A DNA stretch of 64,000 nt from UBA4408 sp002389785 (GTDB lineage: Bacteria > Bacteroidota > Bacteroidia > UBA4408): contig DAORJK010000016.1 in the NCBI GenBank assembly GCA_035438985.1, positions 1 to 64,000 of the forward strand. Reading direction: 5' to 3'. A program made the position numbers and the translations under genes. The stretch's first letter is position 1. Each line of letters opens with the position of its first letter. Below the pieces are notes generated by a model. The model searched no databases. It saw only the letters and a program-made list of their open reading frames with translations, and was not told the origin of the DNA. This document shows, in pieces, positions 45,955 to 55,857 of the stretch.

Positions 45955-46707
45955 CTATTTTCCTAACCAGTTTTTAAAATCGGCGGCTCGTTCACGAGAA
46001 ATCACTATTTCGTGTTCCTGTCCAGGTTGAACACTTGCGTTTAACTTTCCATTAAAGCTTGGTGTTACCTTACTTATTGAATCAATAGAAACTAAAAAGC
46101 TTCTATTGGCTCTAAAAAACAAAGCAGGGTTTAAACTCTTTTCCAGCGAATCCATTGTGAAGTCGATTAACGCACGTTGGTTTTGTTTTGTTTTTGCAAA
46201 TACTACCTTTTCTTCGGCGTAGAAATAGGCAATTTCATTGAGCATAAGTGGATAATAAGCATCTCCTTTTCGAACCAAAAAACGGTCTCTGAAATTTTTA
46301 CGTGACGAAAGAATCTCAGCAACTATCGTTTTTAATTTTTCATTTTCATTCTTTGCGGCAGCATTAAATTTATTTAGTGCTCGCTCGAGCAGATTTCGCT
46401 CAATGGGTTTTAGTAAATAATCGATACTGTTTACTGTGAATGCTTTTATCGCATATTCATCAAATGCAGTGGTAAAAATAACGGGTGCATGAATCGTAAC
46501 GTGTTCAAAAATTTCGAAACTTAATCCATCCGCCAACTGTATATCCATAAAAAACAAATCGGGGTGAGGATTTTGTAAGCACCAATTAACGGTCTCTTCA
46601 ACACTTTCAAAATGTGCCAATAGATTGGCATGCGGAACTATGTCGCTAATTAATTTATGCAATCTTCGAGCTGCAGCTACTTCATCTTCAACTATAACTA
46701 TGTTCAT
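45955..46707 (-). CDS. LytTR-family response regulator
   Basis: The 250-residue protein has a receiver domain (1-125; acidic pocket Glu7, Asp8, phospho-acceptor Asp55, Thr in FTTAFDE and Lys in LLKPIE) and a LytTR DNA-binding domain (about 145-250, FLVRKGDAYYPL, NRSFLVSIDSI). It should be phosphorylated by the kinase encoded immediately upstream. The stop and start codons of the two genes are directly adjacent, and the TonB receptor gene lies 10 bases further upstream, so all three form one operon. Confidence 0.94.
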   Translation of the reverse strand: MNIVIVEDEVAAARRLHKLISDIVPHANLLAHFESVEETVNWCLQNPHPDLFFMDIQLADGLSFEIFEHVTIHAPVIFTTAFDEYAIKAFTVNSIDYLLKPIERNLLERALNKFNAAAKNENEKLKTIVAEILSSRKNFRDRFLVRKGDAYYPLMLNEIAYFYAEEKVVFAKTKQNQRALIDFTMDSLEKSLNPALFFRANRSFLVSIDSISKVTPSFNGKLNASVQPGQEHEIVISRERAADFKNWLGK

Positions 46708-47730
46708 TTACAATAATGGTAATAGCACTTTAAAATAAGTTTCAGTTTGTTCAATCTGTGGTTCAATTTGTGAAAGATAGGAATATCGTTTCAGTATGTT
46801 AGGTAATCCTAATCCATTATTTTGTTCAAAATTATTTTTGAGTTGCAAGTTGTTTTTTACAACCACAAATTGTTCATTTTCGATATAGATGTCAATATGG
46901 AGCGGTTTATCGGCTGATACCACATTGTGTTTGATGGCATTTTCAATTAGCATTTGCAGTGCAAGCGGAGCAACTGATTTTTTTAAATACTTTTCCTCAA
47001 GTTGTATGTCTATTTTCAAGTTAGTTTCGAAACGATAGCGCAATAAAAAAATATAAGATTCGGTAAATTCCAGCTCGGTTTTTAATTCTACCGATTCCTT
47101 GTCTTTGCTTTGCAATACATAACGATATACTTGCGAAAGCTGCGCTACAAAACGAACAGCCAGGTCAGGATTTTCTTCAATGAGTGCCGTAAGTGTATTT
47201 AAACTATTGAATAAAAAATGTGGATTAACCTGGTTTTTTAGTGTTTCAAATTGCGCACTAATTTGCTGACGTTTCAATTCCTCACCTTGTACCAACGCCT
47301 CTTTCCATTTTCCAAAATAATAGGTTCCTTCATAAATTGCAATTACCAAAAAGGTAAGAATTAAGCTTAGTTGCGACATGAATACACGGTCTTCATTACA
47401 CAATGGAAACTGTGGAAACACGTGCATCAGGCTAAAATAAATGAGGTTACTCGCACACAACGAAAATAATGTACTGGCAATTAATTGCCATATTATTCGC
47501 TGCAACACATCGCGATAATCGGAGAATTTATTTCGTAATAAAATTACAATATACCGGTTTCCTTGCCAAAGTATAAACGTTGAAAAAACAGAAACTAGTG
47601 CATTTGTCACTACAATTCCAAGGTTGGAAGTAGCTTCCCTCTTGTCGAATAATAGCGTAACCAACAATCCCATTAACGGAATGAAAATTATTCTTGCCCA
47701 TTTATCTTTTGGCTTTTCTATTTGCTGCAT
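46708..47730 (-). CDS. LytS-type sensor histidine kinase
   Basis: The 340-residue protein has four predicted membrane helices (about 11-28, 37-63, 78-105 and 117-138) and a His_kinase domain with NPHFLFN (His171) and the N-box QMLIENAIKHN. No extracellular sensor domain is evident, so it probably senses through its membrane region or a partner, perhaps the TonB receptor encoded ahead of it; that link is inference. The ATP-binding G box is GLGLPNI. Confidence 0.93.
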   Translation of the reverse strand: MQQIEKPKDKWARIIFIPLMGLLVTLLFDKREATSNLGIVVTNALVSVFSTFILWQGNRYIVILLRNKFSDYRDVLQRIIWQLIASTLFSLCASNLIYFSLMHVFPQFPLCNEDRVFMSQLSLILTFLVIAIYEGTYYFGKWKEALVQGEELKRQQISAQFETLKNQVNPHFLFNSLNTLTALIEENPDLAVRFVAQLSQVYRYVLQSKDKESVELKTELEFTESYIFLLRYRFETNLKIDIQLEEKYLKKSVAPLALQMLIENAIKHNVVSADKPLHIDIYIENEQFVVVKNNLQLKNNFEQNNGLGLPNILKRYSYLSQIEPQIEQTETYFKVLLPLL

Positions 47731-47740
47731 GTATTGCTTA

Positions 47741-50101
47741 TTAAAACAATATCCGGTATTGTGGAATTACGAATAAACCCATTTGGTACTCCGTACGCAA
47801 CTCTTTATTTTGCGCATCGTAAGTGCGCTGAAATATATTTTTTGAATTGGTAATATTTTGTACATCTATTGAAAATTCTTGAGTAATTCTACGCCCATTC
47901 AGTTTATATGAAATTTTAATATCCGTTCGAAAATAATCTTTCAACTTAGTATCGTATGCTTTGTTTTCAATATAAACGGCACTACCCTGAGCATTTGAAG
48001 CATCCAAGTCGATAGGTACTTCGCGTTTACCGCCAGCATAGGTTACTTTCCCGTCGATACAAATAACCGATTTTTTAGAAATGGCAAATTCTTTTCCGCC
48101 AAGTGCGTTTATTGTATAGTTACCATTAAAGGCGGTATTCCTTTCTATTGCATCACTTCCTTTGTACTTACTATCAAACAAGGATGCGGTAAGCAAATAA
48201 TAATATCCTTTACTAAAGAATTTTTCAAGTGTTAATTCTACTCCAACATTTGTACCGGTTCCTTTATTTACCAAACTATCAATGGATGGATTGTTAAAAT
48301 CGGCACCGGCATTCACCACCGAATAATAACTCGAATTTTGAGTAACCGGAATATCATACAAATACTGGTAATATGCTTCGGCTTTTATTCGCATACTTTT
48401 AGTAAAAGCATTATCATAACCCACAACCAACTGGTTGCTGCGCGATAAATCTAATTGTTTGTTGGTGAGTATGCGTTGGTTGGTAGCGGGCAAGTACGTT
48501 TCATCAAAATAGGTAAATATTGTTTGCATTTGACTGTGCATACCGGCCCCAACATTGATGGATTGGCCTTCCTTGAATTCCCATTTTACACCCAATCGTG
48601 GTTCAATGGCATAACTTGAATTTATGGATAATAGTTGATAATGTAAGCCCATATTTCCGGTTAACTTATCTGAAAATTTGTGCAACCATTGTGTGTATGC
48701 CTGATATAAAAATCCATCGCCATTGCTATTACGCAATCGTTGATATACCGGCGAATCGAATACACTGTCCTTAAGTGAGTACATTAACCTATCGATATAC
48801 ACGCCACTCTTCAACGTGTTTTTTGCATTGAATTTTTTCACCAAAACGTAATTCATACTAAGTTTGGTATTTTCAGATGTATTTCCATAATACGCAACCG
48901 GAGTCCTATCGAAAGTACTTAAAGAATCTTGTTTTATTTTAGTTGAAAATCCTGAAGCAGATAAATTAAATTTACCATAAGTGTTAGTTGAAAAAGAATA
49001 CACATGTTGCAGTCCAACTACACCCATGTTCGATCCAAAGTAGGTATCTGTTCCTGAAGTACTGTAAAAATCTTTTGCAGTGCTGTCCTTTTTGCTGTCT
49101 AAAAATTCAATGTAGCTTAAGCCTCCAACTCCAAAGATGCTGAATTTACCTGCCTTTGCAGTAGGTAAGTCAAATTTAAAAGAGATGTCTTGATACTGAG
49201 GAACTGCTGCGCCGGTTCCAAAATTAGCACCCATGGCTTGAAACACCGCGAGCGATGAATAGCGGTAATTAATAAGATAAGATGCTTTGCTTTTTTTTGA
49301 AAAAGGTCCTTCAATACCACCTTCAAATCCGGTAAAACCAAGTTGAAACATGTGCTCGTGTTTTTCGTTATTTCCTGAACGCATGCGCAAATCAAAAACA
49401 CCTGCTAGTGCATTTCCATATTCAGCAGGAAATGCGCCTGTCATAAAATCGGAGTTATCCAACACATTGTTATTTAAAATTCCCACCGGTCCTCCGGTTG
49501 AACCCAGCGAACCAAAATGATTGGGGTTCGGTATATCAATACCGTTCAACCTCCACAATACACCCTGCGGGGAATTTCCACGAATAATAATATCGTTTCG
49601 TGAATCGTTTGCCCCGCTTACCCCGGCATAATTTGCAGCCATTCGAGCAGGATCATTACGGCTTCCTGCATAGCGACTTGTTTCTTCAATGGTAAACGAA
49701 CGCGCACTAACCGTTGCCATTTCATTAATAGCTTTGGTCTTTTCTTGTTGGGCAGTTATTACCACTTCTTTTCCCTGAATTACCGATTCTTCCATTTCAA
49801 TGCTAACAACCGTTTCCTTGCCACTCGAAACCATTACCTGAACTACCCGTTCGCGATATCCCACATAAGTAAACTTTAAGCTTTGACGCCCTACAGGAAT
49901 TTTTTCAAGTCGAAAATTTCCATCTGCGTCGCTGGCACTTCCTTTAAATTCTGAACTCGCTAAAACTGTAACACTAACTCCAATTAAGGGAGCCTTCGAT
50001 TGGTTGTCGATAATAGTTCCACGAATCGTTTGAGTTGGCTCTTGGGCAAATGCAAAACACGCTAGTAAGAATGTTAAAAAAGTCAGGCTTCGTTTTTTCA
50101 T
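47741..50101 (-). CDS. TonB-dependent outer membrane receptor
   Basis: The 786-residue protein has a signal peptide (1-19), a carboxypeptidase-like regulatory Ig domain (about 22-110, IRGTIIDNQSKAPLIGVSV), a plug domain (about 130-235, MAANYAGVSG and RNDIIIRGNSPQG), and a long beta-barrel to the C-terminal Phe. It transports a large or scarce ligand, such as a siderophore, glycan or cobalamin; no SusD-like partner is present, which argues against a polysaccharide utilisation locus. It is the first gene of an operon with the histidine kinase and LytTR regulator. Confidence 0.92.
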   Translation of the reverse strand: MKKRSLTFLTFLLACFAFAQEPTQTIRGTIIDNQSKAPLIGVSVTVLASSEFKGSASDADGNFRLEKIPVGRQSLKFTYVGYRERVVQVMVSSGKETVVSIEMEESVIQGKEVVITAQQEKTKAINEMATVSARSFTIEETSRYAGSRNDPARMAANYAGVSGANDSRNDIIIRGNSPQGVLWRLNGIDIPNPNHFGSLGSTGGPVGILNNNVLDNSDFMTGAFPAEYGNALAGVFDLRMRSGNNEKHEHMFQLGFTGFEGGIEGPFSKKSKASYLINYRYSSLAVFQAMGANFGTGAAVPQYQDISFKFDLPTAKAGKFSIFGVGGLSYIEFLDSKKDSTAKDFYSTSGTDTYFGSNMGVVGLQHVYSFSTNTYGKFNLSASGFSTKIKQDSLSTFDRTPVAYYGNTSENTKLSMNYVLVKKFNAKNTLKSGVYIDRLMYSLKDSVFDSPVYQRLRNSNGDGFLYQAYTQWLHKFSDKLTGNMGLHYQLLSINSSYAIEPRLGVKWEFKEGQSINVGAGMHSQMQTIFTYFDETYLPATNQRILTNKQLDLSRSNQLVVGYDNAFTKSMRIKAEAYYQYLYDIPVTQNSSYYSVVNAGADFNNPSIDSLVNKGTGTNVGVELTLEKFFSKGYYYLLTASLFDSKYKGSDAIERNTAFNGNYTINALGGKEFAISKKSVICIDGKVTYAGGKREVPIDLDASNAQGSAVYIENKAYDTKLKDYFRTDIKISYKLNGRRITQEFSIDVQNITNSKNIFQRTYDAQNKELRTEYQMGLFVIPQYRILF

Positions 50102-50373
50102 CGTAATTATTTTTTTGCCAAAATTGACTAATGAAACTTCAATAAATAAGTGTTTTCAGATGAAGTGTAGATTTTCTTTACTGAAATGTAATTTATTGGC
50201 ATGACGATACAAAATCTTGTTAGTAAGGTTCATGCTCTTGTTAATAAATTGCTAAACAAAATGATTTACTGGCTTTAAATACAACATTCTAAAAGTTATA
50301 TTTACCATACCAAAATCTTAAAATACCCAATTTTAAACAATCGAAATCCCTTATTAATTAATCCAATAAACTT

Positions 50374-53300
50374 ATGAAAAAAATCTATTTAGTACTACTT
50401 GGCCTTTTCTTCTTAAACAATGTAATGGCCAATAAAACCCAACAAATTTTTACAGAAGTTGAAGAGAGCGCTGTAAAGTCTATTCCTCAAATTAAGGCCT
50501 CAAAATATAAAACCATGAAGGTCGATCTTTCAATGGCCAAAAACTATTTACAAAGCATACCGAAAGAGTTTACTGCTGCTTCTATTCAAAACATTCATTT
50601 ATTGCAACTACCAATGCCAGATGGCACATGGGCCGATTTTGATATGGAAGAGTCGCCAATGATGGAAGCGGGTTTAGCTGCTCAGTTCCCAACTTTTAAA
50701 ACATACACGGGAAAGGGTATTACTGACCCATCGGCTTATTTAAAATTAAGCATTACCGATAAAGGGTTGCATGCAATGATCTTGTCTGCAAAAGGTACAA
50801 TCTACATCGATCCTTACAACAATCAAACTACCAATTTAGTAATGGTTTATGATAAAAAAGACTTTGACCGCAATGGTAAAGTAATGAATTGTTTGGTTGG
50901 AGATGCAAGTACAAATTCTTTAGAGTTGGAAGGTGTTTTTAAAAATGAAAATACCCCCACACCAGAAATGATGTTTGGCGATTGCCAGCGTCGTGACTTT
51001 AGACTTGCGATGGCTGCAACTGGTGAATATACCACATTTCACGGAGGAACTGTTCCCTTGGCATTAGCTGCAATTGTAGTATCTGTAAATAGAATTAACG
51101 GTGTATATGAAAAAGAATTTGGAGTACACTTAAATCTTGTGGCAAACAATAGTTTAATTATTTACACAAACGGTGCAACCGATCCCTACACCAATAACAG
51201 CGGTAGTACCATGTTAAATGAAAATCAAAGTAATTTAACAACCGTAATTGGCAGTGCCAACTATGATGTAGGGCATGTGTTTAGTACCGGTGGAGGAGGA
51301 ATTGCACAACTAAATTCTCCTTGTAGTGCTACCGGTAAAGCGAGAGGTGTAACCGGTAGTGGAGCTCCTGTAGGTGATCCATTTGATATAGATTATGTAG
51401 CACATGAAATGGGGCATCAATTTGGAGGAAATCACACTCAAAACAACAATTGCAACCGTGCACTTGCAGTGGAAACAGGAAGTGGAGTAACCATTATGGG
51501 TTATGCAGGTATTTGCGCTCCAGACGTTGCAGCTCACAGCATCGATAACTTTCATTCTTCCAACTTAATTGAAATAACAAACTTTCTAGCTTCAGCAAAT
51601 GCAGGATGTAGAACTTTGGTTTCTGTTCCAAATAATTCACCCGCGATTTCTTCATCATCCGGAAATAATACTATACCTAAAAGCACACCTTTTGCATTAA
51701 CTTGCACTGCTAGCGATGCTGATGGAGATGTGATGACTTACAATTGGGAACAATTCGACAATCAGGTTAGCACTCAACCACCCCTTGCAACTAGCACAGG
51801 TGGACCAAATTTCAGATGCTTTAGTTCAACTTTAAGTCCTACCTGGTATTTTCCAACAATTTCGAGCATTAGTACAAATACCAGTGATTCTTGGCAAGTA
51901 CTACCAAGTGTTGCGAGGACGATGAATTTTAGATTAACCGTGCGTGATAACCATTCAGGAAACGGATGTACTGCATCTGCAACAAGTACTATCACAGTTG
52001 ATGGTACAGCAGGACCGTTTGTGGTTTCAAGTCCGAGTAATGCAGGAATATCTTATCCGGCATTAAGTACACAAACCATTACCTGGAGTGTAGCGGGCAC
52101 CAATGTAGCACCTGTAAATTGCAGTAATGTAGATATATTGTTGAGTACCGATGGAGGTTTAACTTACCCAACCACATTATTAAGTAATACTCCTAATGAT
52201 GGCAGTGAGATTGTTACAATTCCAAATTCACAAAGTACAACAGCCAGAGTTATGGTAAAAGCAAATGGAAATGTTTTCTTTGATATTTCCAATAACAATT
52301 TTACCATTACAGCACCGGTAATCTTTACTATAACTGCCGGTGCCAATGCGAATGGTTCTATTTCACCAAGTGGTGCAGTATCGGTAGCTTCCGGTGCTAA
52401 TCAAACTTTTACGATTAGCCCAAATCCATGTTTTCAAATTGCTTCGGTTTTAGTTGATGGCGTTAACAACCCTGCAGCAGTGAGTAGCGGAACTTTTACC
52501 TTTACAAATGTTACAGCTGCACATACAATACAAGCAAGCTTCTCTCCAATTACCTATGCAATTTCTGCAAGTGCTTCTTCAAATGGCAGCATCTCTCCTT
52601 CCGGCACAAGCAATGTAAATTGTGGTTCAAATCAAACTTACACTATTACTCCTACGCTAGGTTTTAATGTATTAGATGTGCTGGTTGATGGAATTTCAAT
52701 TGGTGCAGTTACTTCACATACATTTACTAATGTAACTGCTCCGCATACAATTAGTGCAACATTTGTTGCGCAAGTGCTAAACTTTACCATAACTGCTTCT
52801 GCCGGTGCAAATGGCAGTATTTCGCCAAGTGGAGCAGTGAATGTAACCGGTGGAGCTAATCAAACATTTTTAATAACTCCCAATTCATGTTATGCTATTT
52901 TGGATGTAAGTGTGGATGGAATTTCGCAAGGACCTCTTTCTTCTTATACCTTTACAAATGTTACTGCATCCCATACCATTTCAGCTACTTTTACTCAACT
53001 CACCTATACAATATTAGCCATTGCCGGCGCTAATGGTTCAATTAGTCCAGCAGGCAGCTCAACAGTTAATTGTGGGGCAAATCAATCCTATTCCATTAGT
53101 GCCAACGGCGGATACTTTATTCAAGATGTATTAGTGGATGGAATTTCGCAAGGAGTGCTTTCATCATATACCTTTACTAACGTAACAAGCAATCATACCA
53201 TTAGTGCAAGCTTTGCTCAAAATACCGTAGGAACAACCACCTTAACTGTTGCATCTTGTAACAGTACCGTTGCCACTATGAACGATCAGGTATTTATTTA

Positions 53301-54435
53301 TCCGGTTGCTGGAGCTACGAATTATCGCTACAAGGTTGAAAATATTGCGCTAGGATTTAATAGTGTGTATACAAGAAATTCTAGTTTAACTGATTTCCGC
53401 TTAAAATGGGCTCCCGGTGTACAATTTGCGACAACCTATTCTATTTCAGTAGCTGCATTTGTTGGTGGAATTTGGGGACCCTATGGAGCAGCTTGTCCGG
53501 TGACCGTTGGACCTTTCCCTAGTACACAATTGAGTGATTGTGCAACTGTGTTACCTGCTATGTCGACTGCATTTACTTGCGTTCCGGTAAGCGGAGCATC
53601 CAATTATCAATATCGATTTACGAATACTGCTTTATCCTATTCTTATGAAGCATACCGCAACAACTCAAGTACAGATTATCGATTAACTTGGTTGCCTGCT
53701 AGCTTTGCAGCACAATATTCAACTACTTACAATGTAGAAGTTAGGGCACTCGTAGGAGGAATTTGGGGTACCTATGGAAATGTTTGTACCATTACTACTC
53801 CTTCGGCACCGCTTACCTCGCTACAACCGGCATTTTGTTCAAACTATGCTTTACCCACTTTCTCAAGTGCTGTTAACTGTGTAGCCATACCAGGTGCAAG
53901 CAATTATCGCTATAAAATTACAGGACCAGCTTCGTATTCTAAAGTCTTTACTCGTAACTCATCATTAACCGATTGGAGATTTTCTTGGACTTTACTATGC
54001 TGTGGGCAACAAAATATGTTGGCCAATTCAACTTACACTGTAGAAGTAGCCTACTATGCCGGTGGAACTTGGAGTGCTTACGGGCCTGTTTGTACCATTG
54101 TAACACCGGGTACAGTTCCTCGTTATGCATTTAAAGAGAATGAAGAAGTAACCTTAGATGCACCGGTACAGGAATTTACACTGTCTGTTTTCCCAAATCC
54201 ATCTACACTAGATCAAGAAGTATCAATAGAAATTAGTGGATTTGAAGATATTGGTGCGAATGTGGAGTTTGCTATTTTTGATTTGATGGGTAAAAAAGTT
54301 TATGCTAATTCAGGTCAATTTGCCGATAAAAATAACTTTGTTGTTAAGCCGGAATATACTTTTACAAAAGGTATTTATCTAGCTGAAGCGCGCATGGGAG
54401 CAAATGTTAAACGAGTGAAGTTCGTAGTTGAATAA
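50374..54435 (+). CDS. Large reprolysin-like metalloprotease with repeat domains, T9SS type A
   Basis: The 1,353-residue protein has a signal peptide (1-19), a prodomain (about 25-190), a metzincin catalytic domain with HEMGHQFGGNH at 344-354 and Met-turn TIMGYAGIC, two Ig/PKD-like domains (about 415-645), four InlB/Flg_new-like beta repeats (about 652-950), three further 97-residue beta repeats (about 955-1247), and a T9SS type A domain (last 85, FPNPSTLDQ, FTKGIYLAEA). It is a paralogue of the protease at 39120, with about 600 extra residues of repeats that may bind the surface or substrate. A strong terminator follows. Confidence 0.93.
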   Translation: MKKIYLVLLGLFFLNNVMANKTQQIFTEVEESAVKSIPQIKASKYKTMKVDLSMAKNYLQSIPKEFTAASIQNIHLLQLPMPDGTWADFDMEESPMMEAGLAAQFPTFKTYTGKGITDPSAYLKLSITDKGLHAMILSAKGTIYIDPYNNQTTNLVMVYDKKDFDRNGKVMNCLVGDASTNSLELEGVFKNENTPTPEMMFGDCQRRDFRLAMAATGEYTTFHGGTVPLALAAIVVSVNRINGVYEKEFGVHLNLVANNSLIIYTNGATDPYTNNSGSTMLNENQSNLTTVIGSANYDVGHVFSTGGGGIAQLNSPCSATGKARGVTGSGAPVGDPFDIDYVAHEMGHQFGGNHTQNNNCNRALAVETGSGVTIMGYAGICAPDVAAHSIDNFHSSNLIEITNFLASANAGCRTLVSVPNNSPAISSSSGNNTIPKSTPFALTCTASDADGDVMTYNWEQFDNQVSTQPPLATSTGGPNFRCFSSTLSPTWYFPTISSISTNTSDSWQVLPSVARTMNFRLTVRDNHSGNGCTASATSTITVDGTAGPFVVSSPSNAGISYPALSTQTITWSVAGTNVAPVNCSNVDILLSTDGGLTYPTTLLSNTPNDGSEIVTIPNSQSTTARVMVKANGNVFFDISNNNFTITAPVIFTITAGANANGSISPSGAVSVASGANQTFTISPNPCFQIASVLVDGVNNPAAVSSGTFTFTNVTAAHTIQASFSPITYAISASASSNGSISPSGTSNVNCGSNQTYTITPTLGFNVLDVLVDGISIGAVTSHTFTNVTAPHTISATFVAQVLNFTITASAGANGSISPSGAVNVTGGANQTFLITPNSCYAILDVSVDGISQGPLSSYTFTNVTASHTISATFTQLTYTILAIAGANGSISPAGSSTVNCGANQSYSISANGGYFIQDVLVDGISQGVLSSYTFTNVTSNHTISASFAQNTVGTTTLTVASCNSTVATMNDQVFIYPVAGATNYRYKVENIALGFNSVYTRNSSLTDFRLKWAPGVQFATTYSISVAAFVGGIWGPYGAACPVTVGPFPSTQLSDCATVLPAMSTAFTCVPVSGASNYQYRFTNTALSYSYEAYRNNSSTDYRLTWLPASFAAQYSTTYNVEVRALVGGIWGTYGNVCTITTPSAPLTSLQPAFCSNYALPTFSSAVNCVAIPGASNYRYKITGPASYSKVFTRNSSLTDWRFSWTLLCCGQQNMLANSTYTVEVAYYAGGTWSAYGPVCTIVTPGTVPRYAFKENEEVTLDAPVQEFTLSVFPNPSTLDQEVSIEISGFEDIGANVEFAIFDLMGKKVYANSGQFADKNNFVVKPEYTFTKGIYLAEARMGANVKRVKFVVE
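52328..53223 (+). repeat. Four tandem InlB-like beta repeats
   Basis: Four units of about 74 residues inside the large protease. Each has GANGSISPSG, a CG-x-NQ-x-(F/Y) turn, VLVDGIS and FTNVTAxHTISAxF. The third and fourth share long identical stretches at the protein level, which points to recent duplication. They resemble the bacterial InlB-type repeat. Confidence 0.8.
53236..54113 (+). repeat. Three tandem 97-residue beta repeats
   Basis: Each unit has a Cys near the start, GASNYRYK, then YTRNSSLTDFRL, an aromatic Trp, and a GGIWGxYG end. They look like fibronectin type III-like domains but are more regular than the usual family. Confidence 0.75.
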
Positions 54436-54450
54436 TACTAGTTTTTGCTT

Positions 54451-54492
54451 AAAAAAAGCCCTTCATTTTTAGTAAGAATGAAGGGCTTTTTT
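54451..54492 (+). terminator. Rho-independent terminator of the large protease gene
   Basis: Stem GCCCTTCATT/AATGAAGGGC (54458-54486) with a nine-base loop, seven A before and six T after. It is symmetrical and could also stop transcription from the right, though no minus-strand gene ends here. Confidence 0.9.
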
Positions 54493-54520
54493 ATTTCGGT
54501 AAACTTAGTGTATAGGATTT

Positions 54521-54528
54521 TATATTTG
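54521..54528 (+). promoter_or_regulatory. -7 box TATATTTG upstream of LD-carboxypeptidase
   Basis: Perfect TAnnTTTG match 18 bases before the ATG at 54547, giving a leader of about 13 bases. No -33 TTTG at the usual spacing. Confidence 0.55.
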
Positions 54529-54546
54529 CAGTAAAACTTTTTTTGT

Positions 54547-55458
54547 ATGATGCCTCCAAGATTAAAACAGGGTGATAGAGTAATGCTCATTTCGAGTGCA
54601 AGGAAAGTACTTCCGGAAGAAGTTAATTCAGCTGTTGAAGTACTTAAAAGTTGGGGATTAATTGTGGAGTTTGGCGACAATTTATTTGCTCAATTCAATC
54701 AATTTGCCGGCAATGATTTGCAACGAACGAACGATTTGCAAAAAGCAATAAATGACGAAAGTATAAAAGCAATTTTGTTTGCAAGAGGAGGATACGGAAC
54801 GGTAAGGATAGTTGATGCAATTAATTTTTATGCCCTTACAAAAAATCCTAAATGGATTATTGGTTTTAGTGATATTACTGTATTACACGCACATCTTGAG
54901 AAGAATTTTGGAATAGCCACTTTGCATAGTCCAATGGCTTTTAACTTTCAGAAAACGCCGGAGGAAGTGCTGAAAAAAATTAAGAGCAGGTTGTTTGAGG
55001 GCACGCAGCAATACACAGTGGCGGCTCATCCGATGAATCGCAAAGGTGAATCGGAAGGGATAATAATAGGTGGAAATTTATCCATAATTTATTCATTACT
55101 TGGTTCAATAAGCGATAGTGATACAGATGGAAAAATTCTCTTTTTAGAGGATTTAGATGAATATTTATACCATATCGACCGCATGCTGCAAAGCTTGAAA
55201 CGCGCCGGAAAATTAGCTAAGCTAGCCGGATTGATTGTTGGCGGCATGAGTGATATGAAAGATAATTTAATTCCTTTTGGAAAAAGCCCTGAAGAAATAA
55301 TTTTAGATGCTGTGAAAGAATTTGATTTTCCAATTTGTTTTGGATTTCCATCCGGACATCTTCCGGTAAATTACCCCTTAATTTTAGGAGATAAAATTCA
55401 ATTTAGTGTGTTAGAAGAAGTAAGCATTAAATCAGTATCCGCAAATGGCAATTCATAA
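54547..55458 (+). CDS. LD-carboxypeptidase (S66 family)
   Basis: The 303-residue protein has the S66 layout: ISSARK, ARGGYGTVRI, and GFSD with the nucleophile Ser108; the Glu of the catalytic triad in FLEDLDE and the His in PSGHLP are both seen. Such enzymes cut the L,D bond between meso-DAP and D-Ala in tetrapeptides during murein recycling. No signal peptide; the enzyme is cytoplasmic. The last 14 bases overlap the yraN-like gene (55445), so the two are translationally coupled. Confidence 0.92.
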   Translation: MMPPRLKQGDRVMLISSARKVLPEEVNSAVEVLKSWGLIVEFGDNLFAQFNQFAGNDLQRTNDLQKAINDESIKAILFARGGYGTVRIVDAINFYALTKNPKWIIGFSDITVLHAHLEKNFGIATLHSPMAFNFQKTPEEVLKKIKSRLFEGTQQYTVAAHPMNRKGESEGIIIGGNLSIIYSLLGSISDSDTDGKILFLEDLDEYLYHIDRMLQSLKRAGKLAKLAGLIVGGMSDMKDNLIPFGKSPEEIILDAVKEFDFPICFGFPSGHLPVNYPLILGDKIQFSVLEEVSIKSVSANGNS

Positions 55459-55807
55459 TGATACAGGCAAATTCGGTGAATTAAAAGCAGTTGAATACTT
55501 ACTTTCTAAAGGATACAAAATACTTGATACCAATTGGCGGTATGAAAAAAGTGAACTCGATATTGTTTGCGAATATCATGAGTTGATCGTTGTACTAGAA
55601 GTTAAAACACGCAGCTCAACTTACTTTGGCAATCCTGCCGATTTCGTTGGGACTGCCAAACAGCAAAAAATTATTGAAGGTGCTGAAGCCTATCTGGAAA
55701 TAAAAAATTTAGATCGGGAACTACGTTTCGACATATTGGAAGTAGTACTGAGCAATAATACACTAACTATCAATCATATTGAAGCAGCTTTTAACGATGG
55801 AATGTAA
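55445..55807 (+). CDS. YraN family endonuclease-like protein (UPF0102)
   Basis: The 120-residue protein has the PD-(D/E)xK-like pattern: GELKAVEYLLSKGYKILDTNWR, then SELDIV and VVLEVKTR. The family is widely conserved and is thought to have nuclease activity in DNA repair or recombination, but a function has not been firmly set. Its start overlaps the previous gene by 14 bases. The next gene begins 50 bases later. Confidence 0.9.
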   Translation: MAIHNDTGKFGELKAVEYLLSKGYKILDTNWRYEKSELDIVCEYHELIVVLEVKTRSSTYFGNPADFVGTAKQQKIIEGAEAYLEIKNLDRELRFDILEVVLSNNTLTINHIEAAFNDGM

Positions 55808-55857
55808 GTAATCGATAACCGTTCATTTTTTGTATCTTCACCGCTTAATTTATTGGT